The translations under genes were made by a program, and so were the position numbers. This document shows positions 16,692 through 25,999 of a stretch of 64,000 bases of DNA, in pieces. Position 1 is the stretch's first letter; the number at the start of each line of letters is the position of its first letter. The stretch is from the NCBI GenBank assembly GCA_037189645.1, contig JBBCIY010000002.1, positions 62,001 to 126,000 of the forward strand. Reading direction: 5' to 3'. The notes under the pieces are model-generated. The model made no database searches and was not told where the DNA came from. It was given only the letters and a program-made list of their open reading frames with translations. The stretch comes from Taishania sp037189645 (GTDB taxonomy: Bacteria; Bacteroidota; Bacteroidia; Flavobacteriales_D; Crocinitomicaceae).

Positions 16692-17308
16692 GCGATTTTT
16701 TATATGCAGAAAATGCAAAAGAGCTTTTTGCAGAAACAGATTATCTTTTAAAAGATGGAATGCACTTTCAGAAACAAGGTAATCAGATACGTTATTTTAA
16801 TTTTATCGATAAGAATATTGACAGCCTAAAGCTTTATTATCAGGAGTTTTTCGATGTAGAGCTTTCTGAAGGAGGTGAAAAGCCAAATAACTATTTCTTT
16901 TTAGATTTTTACGGAAATAGTCGTGGAAACATATCTTCCCGACATAGGGAAATATTGAAAAGTGAGTATGTAATCATTGGCTTTATCATCTATAAAATCA
17001 TTTATATTGATAAAGAAATAGATTTGGATTCAGTTCAAAAGCTAAAAGAAAAAATAAGAATTGAATATGAAGACTATAAACCGGGAATATATAGACTAAT
17101 TGCAAAATCAAGAAATACTACTCCGGGAAATCTTAATGATAACACAATAGATAATACAATCCAGTCAGCATTGGAAGAATTCAGAAAAATTGGCTGGATT
17201 GAATTAAGTAAGGATGAGTTTAGTTTACTTCCGGCTTTTGACAGGCTGATAAAGGTGTATGAAGAATATATCCTGAATATTGATGAGACCCTAAATGAAT
17301 TGAAATGA
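16661..17308 (+). CDS. jetB: Wadjet-like JetB (KITE subunit)
   Basis: A 215-residue protein with tandem winged-helix character (EFRKIGWIELSKDEFSLLPAFDRLI at the C-terminus). It lies between the kleisin-like and SMC-like genes and matches the size of JetB, the MukE-like KITE protein that bridges kleisin and SMC heads. It overlaps jetA by 31 bases and jetC by four (ATGA), so subunit synthesis is coupled. Confidence 0.72.
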   Translation: MENVDNKTTISDFLYAENAKELFAETDYLLKDGMHFQKQGNQIRYFNFIDKNIDSLKLYYQEFFDVELSEGGEKPNNYFFLDFYGNSRGNISSRHREILKSEYVIIGFIIYKIIYIDKEIDLDSVQKLKEKIRIEYEDYKPGIYRLIAKSRNTTPGNLNDNTIDNTIQSALEEFRKIGWIELSKDEFSLLPAFDRLIKVYEEYILNIDETLNELK

Positions 17309-20300
17309 AAGACTATCCAAGAATAAAAAGGTTATCTACCCTGGGAATTGTTCATCATCAGAATTTTGATTATGAATTCAGTCCTTTCAGAACCGACTTT
17401 GTTGGAGAAGGAGGAGCAGGAAAAAGTATGATTTCCGACCTTCTGCAATTGATTTGTGTTGGAACAAAAGCATTCCATTCACCAACAAAAGGCACTGGTC
17501 CAAGAAAACCTCACACGATGGTGCTACGAACTGAGGGCAAAGGAACGGATATGGGATATGCATTTATCAATATTGAAAAGGCTGAAAATCAATATTTGGT
17601 TATAGGTATTTATTTGGAGAGTTCAGGTAATTCCAATATGTTTATCATTCAGGACGGAAATAATTTTGATACAGATACTCAGTTGGTTCCATTTTCGAAA
17701 TTATTAGGAGTTGAAGATTTTCAAAAGAACAACATCATTTATCCAATTAATGAATTAAAAGAGTACATACAGAATAACCTAAACCTGACTTGTGTATCTT
17801 GGGAAAGAACATCTAATTATCATAAGATACTTTTCAACAATAATATATTACCAATAGACCTTTCGCTGAACAGTAAAACTTTAGATAATTATGCTAAAAT
17901 CATACAGGCTTTTTCCAGGGAATCTTTAGATGTAAGTAAAAGCCATAGTTTACAATCTTTCTTATTTGGAGATGATAAAGAACAAGAATTAATTAAAAAG
18001 TTTTACGATACCGTAGAGGAGTTACAAGAGGATACAAAGCAGTTTGAAAATAATTTAGAAGAAATAGAGTCACTAACCATCAAACAAACTCAACTCAGTA
18101 ATTTACTGGATTTAAAAAAGACAAAAGAAAATACTCATAGATTATATTTAAAATCTTCCTATAGCCATTATACAAATCAAATTTCCATAAACTCAAATAA
18201 ACTTCAAACTCTGTTAAATGATTATTATTACAGTCTGAAATCATTTCCTTTGTTAAAAGAAAATATTTACGAAAAAATTACTTGGACAAAAACAGAGTTA
18301 GAAACAATAGAACCAAAATGGGAAGAAGCTTTTAAAGTCAAAAACGAATTGGAAGATAAGGTATCTAAAAGGAAAAAGTTCTTTTCCTGGATGCAAGCCT
18401 TTAATTGTTCAGAAGAAGAGCTTATAGAAAAATTCAATAAATACCATAAATCCAAAGATACTATAAACAAAATAAAGGAATTAGAAGGAATTTTAAAATC
18501 TAAAAATATTCGTACCGCATTCAAAAGTAATGAGTATAAGGAGAAAAATATCGTCAATCAAATTGATAAGCAACTTGAGAAGTTAGAAACAGATTTAGAG
18601 CTTAAGAACAAACTCAAAGCTTTAAATAATATTGATGACAAAAATTCTTTGGCTCACTGGGCTATACAATCATCAAGTAAATTAAACTTGAATCAGGAAG
18701 CTATTATTCGTAAATATCAGAATGAAGATGTTAAAATAGAAGCTCCTGTTGATGCCTCAAAGAGATATATCCCTACTCCCGAAGTGTTGTTGAACAATAT
18801 TGTTATATATAAAAGTGAAGATAAAGCGTTTTGGCTTAATCTCAATGGTGTTATTGAATTCTTTTCGACGGATTTTTCTCCAATTTTCAATACCCAAGAT
18901 AAAAATAAGATAAAGGAATATTTTGAAAAAGAGACTACAAGTATTCTGAATAACATTGCGAACTTAGAAAAAGGGATTAAAGAAAAAAACATATTAAAAA
19001 ATGTTTTCGAGAATTTAGAAAACCCCGATGAATATCTAAAAGCGTGGAATACTCAAACAGATTTGGAAGAACAACTCGAAACTCACGAAATGTACGAAAC
19101 AAGTCAAGAAGATTTCTTCGAATATTCCAATCTATACACTCAAAATTCCATTGAAGAAGATTTTAAACAAAGTAAAGTGGTTTATTCTGAATTAAATACC
19201 AACAGAAGTAATTTAATAACCCTTAAAGATAATCTGATAAGAGAGAGTGAAAGCTTCTTTGAGCCCAAAACTAATCGGGAAATAGAAGATATTAAAAATA
19301 AATATAATTTTTCTCTCGAAGAAGATTTTGAAAAAGATCATTTTTTATTATCTATAATAGATGCAGAAAATTATTATAAGGATTTCCAAAAAATTTACCA
19401 TAAAGAGAAATCAAAATATGAAGCAACGCAAGATATCATTCAATTAGATAAAGGGATTACAGAATTGACTTCAAAGAAAAATGAAATCTATACACAAAAT
19501 ATCGAAATATTAAATGACATTTCAGAGTCTTCGGAAGAGCTAAACACTCAAACAATAGAAGCACTTAAAGAAAATTATGATTCAGCAAAAGACACTTATA
19601 ATTTAGAATACAATGTTATAGTCAGGCAGTATCTGAAAAATAATTTAAACCGATTTGAAAATACAGGAGATTTTCAGTCATTATGTGAAGAAATCTTACC
19701 TCCTGAAATTCTGAATGATATTACCATATTAGAAAAAGAAGTTATTGAAAAAATAGGTAAATATCTTAAAGATATTAACCTAAAAAATAAAAGATTAAAC
19801 AGTCGAAAACTTCAAAAACTTGCTGTTATTATAGAAGAAGTATCCAGTGAAGTAAGCGAACAAAAGAATAATATTCGTGAAATACATAACTTTCTGAATT
19901 CCGAAGAAACAAAAATAACTGGAGGACATAAAGTAAGTTTGGATTATTATGATGAAAATTCTTTTTCTCCCAATTGGATGAATGAATTCACAGAAAACAT
20001 TAACAAAGATTTTGAATTGGGTATTAATGACTCTTTATTTGAATCTCAAAAAGTAATTTCAAATGATTTGGAAAAATTCCCTTTATTAAAAGATAAATTA
20101 TTGGAAGCTTTTTATAGATCAGGAGGTTCACAAAGCTTAAAACCTACAATTAAAGATTTATTAAACCCAAAGTCTTATTATAGTTTGAGATTTTCAATTA
20201 AGACAAGTCAAGGTAAAAAGAATGACGGTAGTACCAGCCAAACGTATGCAGCCATTTCCCTATTATGTATTGCGAAATTGTCTTTATTAAACAAGCAGTC

Positions 20301-20538
20301 TAAAAATAAATTTGTTGAATCCGTTCGTTTTATGGCAATTGACGAAGCAGAAGGTTTAGGAAGTAATTTTGATATGCTTTATAAGATTGCCCGTGCAAAT
20401 GATTATCAGATACTGTCCCTTTCTATTAATCCAAATAAAGTTGATGCTGAAAAACAAAATATTTACTTACTTCAAAATAGTTTAGAAGACGAAAAAATCA
20501 ATTATGATCCGATTCCTATTTTTGGTTCAACCAATTAA
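17305..20538 (+). CDS. jetC: Wadjet-like JetC (SMC ATPase)
   Basis: A 1077-residue SMC/MukB-like ATPase. Walker A GEGGAGKSM lies at residues 34-42, long coiled coils occupy about 220-940, and the ABC region QTYAAISLLCIAKL (about 980) is followed by Walker B FMAIDEAEGLGSNFDML (about 1010). In Wadjet, JetC extrudes loops of DNA and JetABC presents small circular DNA to JetD. The coupled start (ATGA) and the eight-base gap to jetD fit that system. Confidence 0.88.
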   Translation: MKDYPRIKRLSTLGIVHHQNFDYEFSPFRTDFVGEGGAGKSMISDLLQLICVGTKAFHSPTKGTGPRKPHTMVLRTEGKGTDMGYAFINIEKAENQYLVIGIYLESSGNSNMFIIQDGNNFDTDTQLVPFSKLLGVEDFQKNNIIYPINELKEYIQNNLNLTCVSWERTSNYHKILFNNNILPIDLSLNSKTLDNYAKIIQAFSRESLDVSKSHSLQSFLFGDDKEQELIKKFYDTVEELQEDTKQFENNLEEIESLTIKQTQLSNLLDLKKTKENTHRLYLKSSYSHYTNQISINSNKLQTLLNDYYYSLKSFPLLKENIYEKITWTKTELETIEPKWEEAFKVKNELEDKVSKRKKFFSWMQAFNCSEEELIEKFNKYHKSKDTINKIKELEGILKSKNIRTAFKSNEYKEKNIVNQIDKQLEKLETDLELKNKLKALNNIDDKNSLAHWAIQSSSKLNLNQEAIIRKYQNEDVKIEAPVDASKRYIPTPEVLLNNIVIYKSEDKAFWLNLNGVIEFFSTDFSPIFNTQDKNKIKEYFEKETTSILNNIANLEKGIKEKNILKNVFENLENPDEYLKAWNTQTDLEEQLETHEMYETSQEDFFEYSNLYTQNSIEEDFKQSKVVYSELNTNRSNLITLKDNLIRESESFFEPKTNREIEDIKNKYNFSLEEDFEKDHFLLSIIDAENYYKDFQKIYHKEKSKYEATQDIIQLDKGITELTSKKNEIYTQNIEILNDISESSEELNTQTIEALKENYDSAKDTYNLEYNVIVRQYLKNNLNRFENTGDFQSLCEEILPPEILNDITILEKEVIEKIGKYLKDINLKNKRLNSRKLQKLAVIIEEVSSEVSEQKNNIREIHNFLNSEETKITGGHKVSLDYYDENSFSPNWMNEFTENINKDFELGINDSLFESQKVISNDLEKFPLLKDKLLEAFYRSGGSQSLKPTIKDLLNPKSYYSLRFSIKTSQGKKNDGSTSQTYAAISLLCIAKLSLLNKQSKNKFVESVRFMAIDEAEGLGSNFDMLYKIARANDYQILSLSINPNKVDAEKQNIYLLQNSLEDEKINYDPIPIFGSTN

Positions 20539-20546
20539 ACCGATAA

Positions 20547-21494
20547 ATGATGAAAAATGTCGAATGGAAATATTTAAAAGGTCTGCACCAACTCTATACA
20601 GAGAAAAAAACCAGATTGAAAATTTTAAACAATGATTATATTAATCAGATATTGTTCACACAAAAGAAATTGATTAAGTATAAAGACGGTAATCATACTA
20701 TTATTGAAGCAAATAATCGATATCAACAATTCTATGAACAAGAATTTTTAGATACCTATAATTACTATAATGCTTTTTTTGAACTGTCAGGAATAGAAAA
20801 CAATGCAAAAAAGCCTTTTACAGAAGAAGATTTAAAAGCCTTAATTTTCATTTATTATAATAAAACGGAACTTAGAAATAAACTTACAACTCAAAAGAAG
20901 TTTTCTGCACAGGTTTTCAAATATGAAAATTCAAAGTATTTGGAGAATAAACCAAGTCTAAAAAATGCTGTTTTGCAATTATTAGAAATTGATGAGTTTC
21001 CAGAAAAAGATCCTAAAAACCAACAATGGAGATTTGTTGTAGATTGTCCTAATCCTAAAGTTATTGTTTTATGTGAAAATTTAGATTGTCTTAAAGTACC
21101 GATAGAATATAAGAAAAACAATATAGAGCTGTGGTATGTAGGTGGTCAAAATACCAAACCATTATTAGACATTCCTTTAGAAAAATTGAAATTACCACTT
21201 TATTATTTCTGTGATTGGGATTATACTGGACTTAATATTTACTCTCAAATAAAGAAAATATTTGCCGATAAAACCAAAAACATTGAGATAATACAGCCGT
21301 TATCAAATGCAAAAAAGTTACCTGTATCTGTAAAGCATCATAAAAGTAAATGGAAGAAAGTAGAATTTTCCGGTTTAATAAAAAATGATTTCACTGAAAG
21401 TCAAATCGAATTAATTAATCAGCTTATATTGAAAGATGAATGGATTGAAGAAGAGTCTATAAATTTAATAGAAATTATTTTTGAGAAACGGTAA
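20547..21494 (+). CDS. jetD: Wadjet-like JetD (TOPRIM nuclease), divergent
   Basis: A 315-residue protein. The C-terminal half holds a TOPRIM domain: E177 in VIVLCENLDCL, then WYVGGQNT, then D223-x-D225 in YFCDWDYTGLNIYSQI. JetD is the topoisomerase VI-like nuclease that cuts plasmids captured by JetABC. The DWD-x-x-G segment corresponds to the D-x-D-x-x-G of known JetD proteins. It is somewhat short and its N-terminal ~120 residues are poorly recognisable, so it is a divergent member. It is the last gene before a terminator. Confidence 0.8.
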   Translation: MMKNVEWKYLKGLHQLYTEKKTRLKILNNDYINQILFTQKKLIKYKDGNHTIIEANNRYQQFYEQEFLDTYNYYNAFFELSGIENNAKKPFTEEDLKALIFIYYNKTELRNKLTTQKKFSAQVFKYENSKYLENKPSLKNAVLQLLEIDEFPEKDPKNQQWRFVVDCPNPKVIVLCENLDCLKVPIEYKKNNIELWYVGGQNTKPLLDIPLEKLKLPLYYFCDWDYTGLNIYSQIKKIFADKTKNIEIIQPLSNAKKLPVSVKHHKSKWKKVEFSGLIKNDFTESQIELINQLILKDEWIEEESINLIEIIFEKR

Positions 21495-22418
21495 AGGTAA
21501 AGTGGTCTTCCTCCTTGCCCTCACAGCTTAAAAAAACATAAAAACAAGGGTAATACAAAGCTACATCCTAACGTTCTTGCCCTTGTTTTTAGCGTTTCAG
21601 GTGCCTGCTTCCAGAATTACAGCAAATGCCCCTTTCACTTGTTTTTCTTGCCTGTTCGTTCATCGTCGTCAGTCGCGGCTACTCTTCCACCCCAAAACCC
21701 CTGATAAGGTTATTTTCGCTAACTCGTTCCTCATGGCTCAAATGATAGATAAATGGGGTGTCACCGCCGCTTGGGTTATGCTCGCCTGCTAAATCGCTCG
21801 GGCTTCGGGTTTGTCACAGTTTTTGTGTCCACGTACGTCAGTCGCTTTCCTCATTACAGCTCCCGGAGCCTGAAAAGGCTTTTCCGTCTGCTTCCATTCG
21901 GTTCAGCCACTTCCGAACTCCCACAACAAGAGCTCCTTTTTCCTACACACAAATCCCGTAAGGAGCACTTGTTTTCCCATTTGCTTCAAGCCGTTTCAGT
22001 CATTCCACACTCCCGATAGCTATCGGGGATCTTGCACAAGCACCGTTCAACCAACCGCAAGTTTTTCCTCTCAGTCCAACGCTAACAAAAACATGCGCCA
22101 AACCCTTGTGCATACTGCATAGGTCGCCAGTTGTTCAGTTCCTGCCCATTTCTGTCTTCCACCCTCGCTCAACTCGCAGTCGGCTCGCGACGTTCCAGTC
22201 GTACCTCCTTTCACTTGCTACCCACACTCCAGTCAGCCAATTGGATTAATTGTGATTACTAAAGATTCCGTTGATGAGGTTATATTTGATTATCCGATAT
22301 TGATTTAGAGTGGCTTCCTTTCGTTTTTCCAATGCACGGCTCAAGGCTGTTTTACCATTTATCTTTTTAAACAGTTTAAATGCTATATCTTTGAAGAAGA
22401 TTATCAACCACTTTTCAA
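21495..22418. other. 924-bp region without genes, GC-rich compared with the element
   Basis: Base composition changes abruptly: C- and T-rich with visibly more G+C than the genes on either side. Open frames here are short, overlap one another and have no codon pattern. It holds the inverted repeat at 21540-21590 and the perfect 16-bp palindrome CCCGATAGCTATCGGG at 22012-22027. It may be a relic of other DNA or a long non-coding RNA. AT-rich sequence resumes at about 22240. Confidence 0.6.
21540..21590 (+). terminator. Probable terminator of the Wadjet-like operon
   Basis: AAAAACAAGGG (21540-21550) and CCCTTGTTTTT (21580-21590) form an 11-bp perfect inverted repeat ending in a T run, 45 bases after the jetD stop. 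The 29-base loop is long, so it could instead be part of a structured RNA that continues downstream. Confidence 0.5.
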
Positions 22419-23849
22419 ATGAATACTTCAACAAAACAAATAGAAAATTTCAAGAATTTCGAAAACGAATTACACATAGTCGAAAAAATTCAATTATGGA
22501 ATAAATTAGAAGTAGAATTGATCAGTTATGAAGATATTAGAACAAAAATCACTAAAACTGGAAAGAAAGTAAATCTTGAAACAACTGGACGATTAAATCA
22601 AAAAGATTTTGAAATAGATCAGTTTTCATTTATTGTAGACAATGTTATTTATGAAACAGAAAGAATCGATTATAGTTCTACAAATTCAGAAATTTCAATA
22701 GACTTACCTGCTAGTTTTTCGATAAACTATGACATAAAAACCTTTCAAACCAAAGGATTCAATCAGAATGGATTATTCAGAACATTTTATCCGGTCGATT
22801 TAGATAATATAAAGACCTTTCATTATGAATTTGAAACAGTAACTTATCAATCAAAAACACACGAACATTTCTATGATTGTCTTAGGGTTACAATCAATGG
22901 AATAGAATATGATATAGTACAAATTAAAACAGAGTCCCAGGGATTTTATGTTTTTGAATGTTTAAAAGAAGAAACCTTTGAAAACTATTTAGAAGTCTGC
23001 TTTTCTATAAAACAAGCCATTGGTTTTATTAACAATCTAATGGTAGGCGATGAAGAATATATTTTTGACAATTCAGGACAATTACGTTACTCCAACTACA
23101 TAAGACCTACCCTAAAAGGAATGTATAAACCGATTACAACAAATCCTTACGGCTTTTTAGATATTGAAAGAAATATAGCCGATGAATTCTTTGGAAAATT
23201 GACAAGAATTTCTTTGGAAAATCTCTCAAATTTGATTTCCAAAATCCATACAAATACCGATTTCTCTACAGCCATTTTAGGAATTTTGGAAGTATCTTCT
23301 CTACGGTCCTTATTACTAATGCCTTCAGCATTTGCTGTGATAATTGAACTTCTGTCAAAAGCAATAGGTATCAATGAAACCGGATTGGAAGTTCCAATAG
23401 ACGACAAAGAATTAAAAAAGAAAATCATGGAAGAACTCCACGAGGTCATTGATAATAATAGCGACTCTTTAACCGAAGAAGCCATTTTAAAATTGAAAAG
23501 ACGATTGAATGAAATTAACAGCCCCATCAATAAGCAACGCCTCACAAACAATGAAAAACTAACCAGACCATTTCAACAATTAGAAATACGGTTAACACTC
23601 CACGATATCAAAATAATAGAACATCGGAATGATCTTTTACATGGAGACATTTTATTAAGAAAAGATGAGTCTCAAAGCGATGAAAGCATTAATCTCTACA
23701 TGAGCTATGTCTCAGCAAAACTTTATACATTAATCAGCAAGCTAATTTTAAAGAGTATAGGATACCACGGTTACATTTACAACAATGCTAAACATTTGGA
23801 AATGTATCTTAATAATTCTACAGAGGAAAATTACTTTGAGATAATTTAA
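22419..23849 (+). CDS. HEPN-domain protein, probable ribonuclease defence gene (ApeA-like layout)
   Basis: A 476-residue protein. The C-terminal part carries EHRNDLLHGD, giving R403-x4-H408, the R-x4-6-H catalytic motif of HEPN ribonucleases, in a helical context. The N-terminal ~230 residues are rich in beta strands and resemble the N-terminal region of ApeA-like anti-phage proteins, though I am not certain of the family. Such proteins cleave tRNA or other RNA upon infection and stop growth. It is alone between the GC-rich gap and AbiE-like pair 2. Confidence 0.7.
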   Translation: MNTSTKQIENFKNFENELHIVEKIQLWNKLEVELISYEDIRTKITKTGKKVNLETTGRLNQKDFEIDQFSFIVDNVIYETERIDYSSTNSEISIDLPASFSINYDIKTFQTKGFNQNGLFRTFYPVDLDNIKTFHYEFETVTYQSKTHEHFYDCLRVTINGIEYDIVQIKTESQGFYVFECLKEETFENYLEVCFSIKQAIGFINNLMVGDEEYIFDNSGQLRYSNYIRPTLKGMYKPITTNPYGFLDIERNIADEFFGKLTRISLENLSNLISKIHTNTDFSTAILGILEVSSLRSLLLMPSAFAVIIELLSKAIGINETGLEVPIDDKELKKKIMEELHEVIDNNSDSLTEEAILKLKRRLNEINSPINKQRLTNNEKLTRPFQQLEIRLTLHDIKIIEHRNDLLHGDILLRKDESQSDESINLYMSYVSAKLYTLISKLILKSIGYHGYIYNNAKHLEMYLNNSTEENYFEII

Positions 23850-23944
23850 TCGAACTCCATTTTTAGATTTTGTATAAATCTAAGATTCACGTATTGGATT
23901 GATCACTTTTTTATACCGAACTCGTTTTAATGGAGCAATAAATC

Positions 23945-23973
23945 TGTAACAAATAATTACTTTTTTTGTTACA
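23945..23973. promoter_or_regulatory. Operator 2a (TGTAACAAA palindrome)
   Basis: TGTAACAAA (23945-23953) and TTTGTTACA (23965-23973) form a 9-bp inverted repeat with an 11-base spacer. It is the distal of two tandem copies, spaced 44 bp apart, upstream of the pair-2 antitoxin gene. Confidence 0.7.
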
Positions 23974-23988
23974 AGTAAACAATACTTT

Positions 23989-24019
23989 TTGTAACAAATA
24001 TTTACTATTTTTGTTACAA
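23989..24019 (+). promoter_or_regulatory. Operator 2b and promoter of AbiE-like pair 2
   Basis: TTGTAACAAA and TTTGTTACAA form a perfect 10-bp palindrome with an 11-base spacer. The TATTTTTG (24006-24013) inside fits the -7 promoter consensus, and the ATG follows at 24030. This is the probable autoregulatory site of the 24030 antitoxin. It differs in sequence and spacing from the pair-1 operator (TTTGTCCCAA, spacer 13). Confidence 0.75.
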
Positions 24020-24029
24020 GAAACAACAG

Positions 24030-24629
24030 ATGAGTATAGAGAACGAAATAGTAAAAAGAATAACAAAATTACCAAAAGGAGAATTGTTATTTCCTGCTGA
24101 TTTCAGTGAAATGGGATCGTCTGAAGCGGTGAGATTAGCTCTGTTCAGACTTGAAAAAGAAGGCGTGATTACTCGTGTCGCACAGGGTATCTATGTTCGT
24201 CCAAAAGAAAGCAGTTTAATTGGCGTGCTTATTCCTACAGCAGAAGAAGTAGCCGAAGCTATTGCCAAAAGAGACCGTATGAGAACAATACCAACAGGAA
24301 GTTATGCTTTAAACGCCCTGGGATTAAGTACACAAGTTCCGATGAACATTGTATTACTCACAGACGGTTCCCCACGCGAAATAAAAGTAGGAAAGAGAAA
24401 GATTAAGTTCAAAAAAACCACACCCAAGAACTTATTAGCCAAAGGAAAAATAAGCAGCTTAGTTATTCAGGCATTGAAAGAAATTGGCAATGGTAAAGTG
24501 ACAAACGAAGAAGAAATTAAGATTATCAACCTACTAAAAAAGGAATCCGAGAAAGACCTGAAGCATGATATAATCCTTGCTCCGGTTTGGATCCAGAAAA
24601 TAATGAAAAAAGCATTGGAAAATGGCTGA
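24030..24629 (+). CDS. AbiEi-like antitoxin / transcriptional regulator (DUF6088), pair 2
   Basis: A 199-residue paralogue of the 8633 protein, with the same winged-helix N-terminus (FPADFSEMGSSEAVRLALFRLEKEG), the same IPTGSYALNALGLSTQVPMN core and the same basic GKRKIKFKKTTPKNL segment. The two proteins are roughly half identical by eye. It overlaps the toxin gene by eight bases, tighter than in pair 1. Probable role: repress the pair-2 promoter at the TTGTAACAAA palindromes and neutralise the toxin. Confidence 0.87.
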   Translation: MSIENEIVKRITKLPKGELLFPADFSEMGSSEAVRLALFRLEKEGVITRVAQGIYVRPKESSLIGVLIPTAEEVAEAIAKRDRMRTIPTGSYALNALGLSTQVPMNIVLLTDGSPREIKVGKRKIKFKKTTPKNLLAKGKISSLVIQALKEIGNGKVTNEEEIKIINLLKKESEKDLKHDIILAPVWIQKIMKKALENG

Positions 24630-25665
24630 GCTTAATTTTATAACATTATCTGAAAACGAGAAGAAAGAAATCTTTCAGGCAGTTGCTACAGAGCAGGGAA
24701 TGACACCATTTGCTGTAGAGAAAGACTGGTGGGTAAGCCGTACACTTGAAATTATCTTTCAAATGGAAATAGCAAAACATTTGGTATTCAAAGGAGGTAC
24801 ATCTTTAAGCAAAGCATGGAAATTAATACACCGATTTTCAGAAGATATTGACTTAGCCATAGACAAAGAATTTTTTGAAGGATACGAAGGTGATATTTCA
24901 AAAACCAAAATATCCAGATTAAGAAAAGAAGCCGGACGTTATACCACAGGTACATTCTTTGAAGAACTGCAAAATGAATTCAAAAAAAGAGGATATGACA
25001 ACCTTCAATTCATGGTAATAAACACAGGCGATAGCGACCAGGATCCTAGAGTCATTGAAATTTATTATCCAAATGTCATTCAGGCAACAACCGAATATAT
25101 CAAACCTCGTGTTCAAATTGAAGTAAGTTGCAGATCATTGAGAGAACCGTTCACCGTAAAATCATTTGGTTCCCTGGTTGATGAAATGTATGCAGAGAGA
25201 GAATTTGCAGATTCATTATTCGAAGTTCCTACCGTAAATCCGGAAAGAACATTTTTAGAGAAACTATTCCTTTTGCATGAAGAGTTTCATCGGCCAGTAG
25301 AAAAAATAAGAGTAGATAGACTAAGCCGCCATTTGTATGATGTGTATCACCTGTCAAAATCAGGTATTTCAGAAAAAGCATTTAATGATAAGGAACTATA
25401 CGAAACGATAGTTGCACACAGGTATAAATTCTCCAGAGTCGGAGAGGTTGATTATAATAATCACAACCCAATGAGTCTCAATCCAATTCCAATTTCTTCC
25501 ATAATAGATGAATGGGAAGCAGACTATTCAAAAATGATGGAAGACATGATTTATGAAGAGAACAAGCCATCATTTGAAGACCTGATAACTAACCTGAATG
25601 CTTTAAGAGATCAGCTTCAGGCAGTAAATTGGAAGTTTGAGCTAAATTTTCCAAAGCTGGGTTGA
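24622..25665 (+). CDS. AbiEii-like nucleotidyltransferase toxin, pair 2
   Basis: A 347-residue AbiEii-family protein. VFKGGTSLSKAW (GGTS at 58-61) and RFSEDIDLAID (D75, D77) give the nucleotidyltransferase active site, preceded by AVEKDWWVSRTL and followed by RTFLEKLFLLHEEFHRP. It is the paralogue of the 9239 toxin with the same partner order. It probably modifies host RNA when freed from its antitoxin. Confidence 0.88.
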   Translation: MAELNFITLSENEKKEIFQAVATEQGMTPFAVEKDWWVSRTLEIIFQMEIAKHLVFKGGTSLSKAWKLIHRFSEDIDLAIDKEFFEGYEGDISKTKISRLRKEAGRYTTGTFFEELQNEFKKRGYDNLQFMVINTGDSDQDPRVIEIYYPNVIQATTEYIKPRVQIEVSCRSLREPFTVKSFGSLVDEMYAEREFADSLFEVPTVNPERTFLEKLFLLHEEFHRPVEKIRVDRLSRHLYDVYHLSKSGISEKAFNDKELYETIVAHRYKFSRVGEVDYNNHNPMSLNPIPISSIIDEWEADYSKMMEDMIYEENKPSFEDLITNLNALRDQLQAVNWKFELNFPKLG

Positions 25666-25999
25666 ATCTGGAATTTAAAAACAAAAAACACAGCAAAGAT
25701 AGGTCTTGTCTTTCCTTTCTTCAAGGTCAAGCCCTTCGGGTTTTGCTAAAAAAATCTCCACCCCTCGATTTCCCTTTCTTTCTTTTGTTTCCCACAGAGT
25801 TTTTCATTTTCAATTTTCCACTGTCAATTTTCAATTCAAAAGTCGGGTAGTATTTTTTATAGCAAAAACCTTGCATCCAGTTCATCCAAGCCCTGAAAAA
25901 ATGGGCTTTCTTTTTTCTTTTTTTCGGCTTTTTAGTCGTTTTTTTCTTCTTTCTTTTGGGTTAATGTGTGTGCGAAGCATAATTTTTAAACCGATAATT
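25666..25999. other. Intergenic stretch with terminator-like hairpin
   Basis: No convincing gene; the sequence is pyrimidine-rich. AAGCCC (25888-25893) and GGGCTT (25903-25908) form a short hairpin running into a long T-rich tract, compatible with termination of the pair-2 transcript. The open frame that continues upstream from the DUF6943-like gene has unusual composition here and is probably not translated. Confidence 0.5.

Noticed and set aside
21577..22019. Three overlapping short frames in the GC-rich gap
   Set aside because: They overlap in different frames, lack codon structure and have no recognisable motif; the region is better treated as non-coding.
22012..22027. Perfect 16-bp palindrome CCCGATAGCTATCGGG as an att site or recombination site
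   Set aside because: Only one copy is seen in the window and no recombinase is adjacent; noted only as part of the GC-rich segment.
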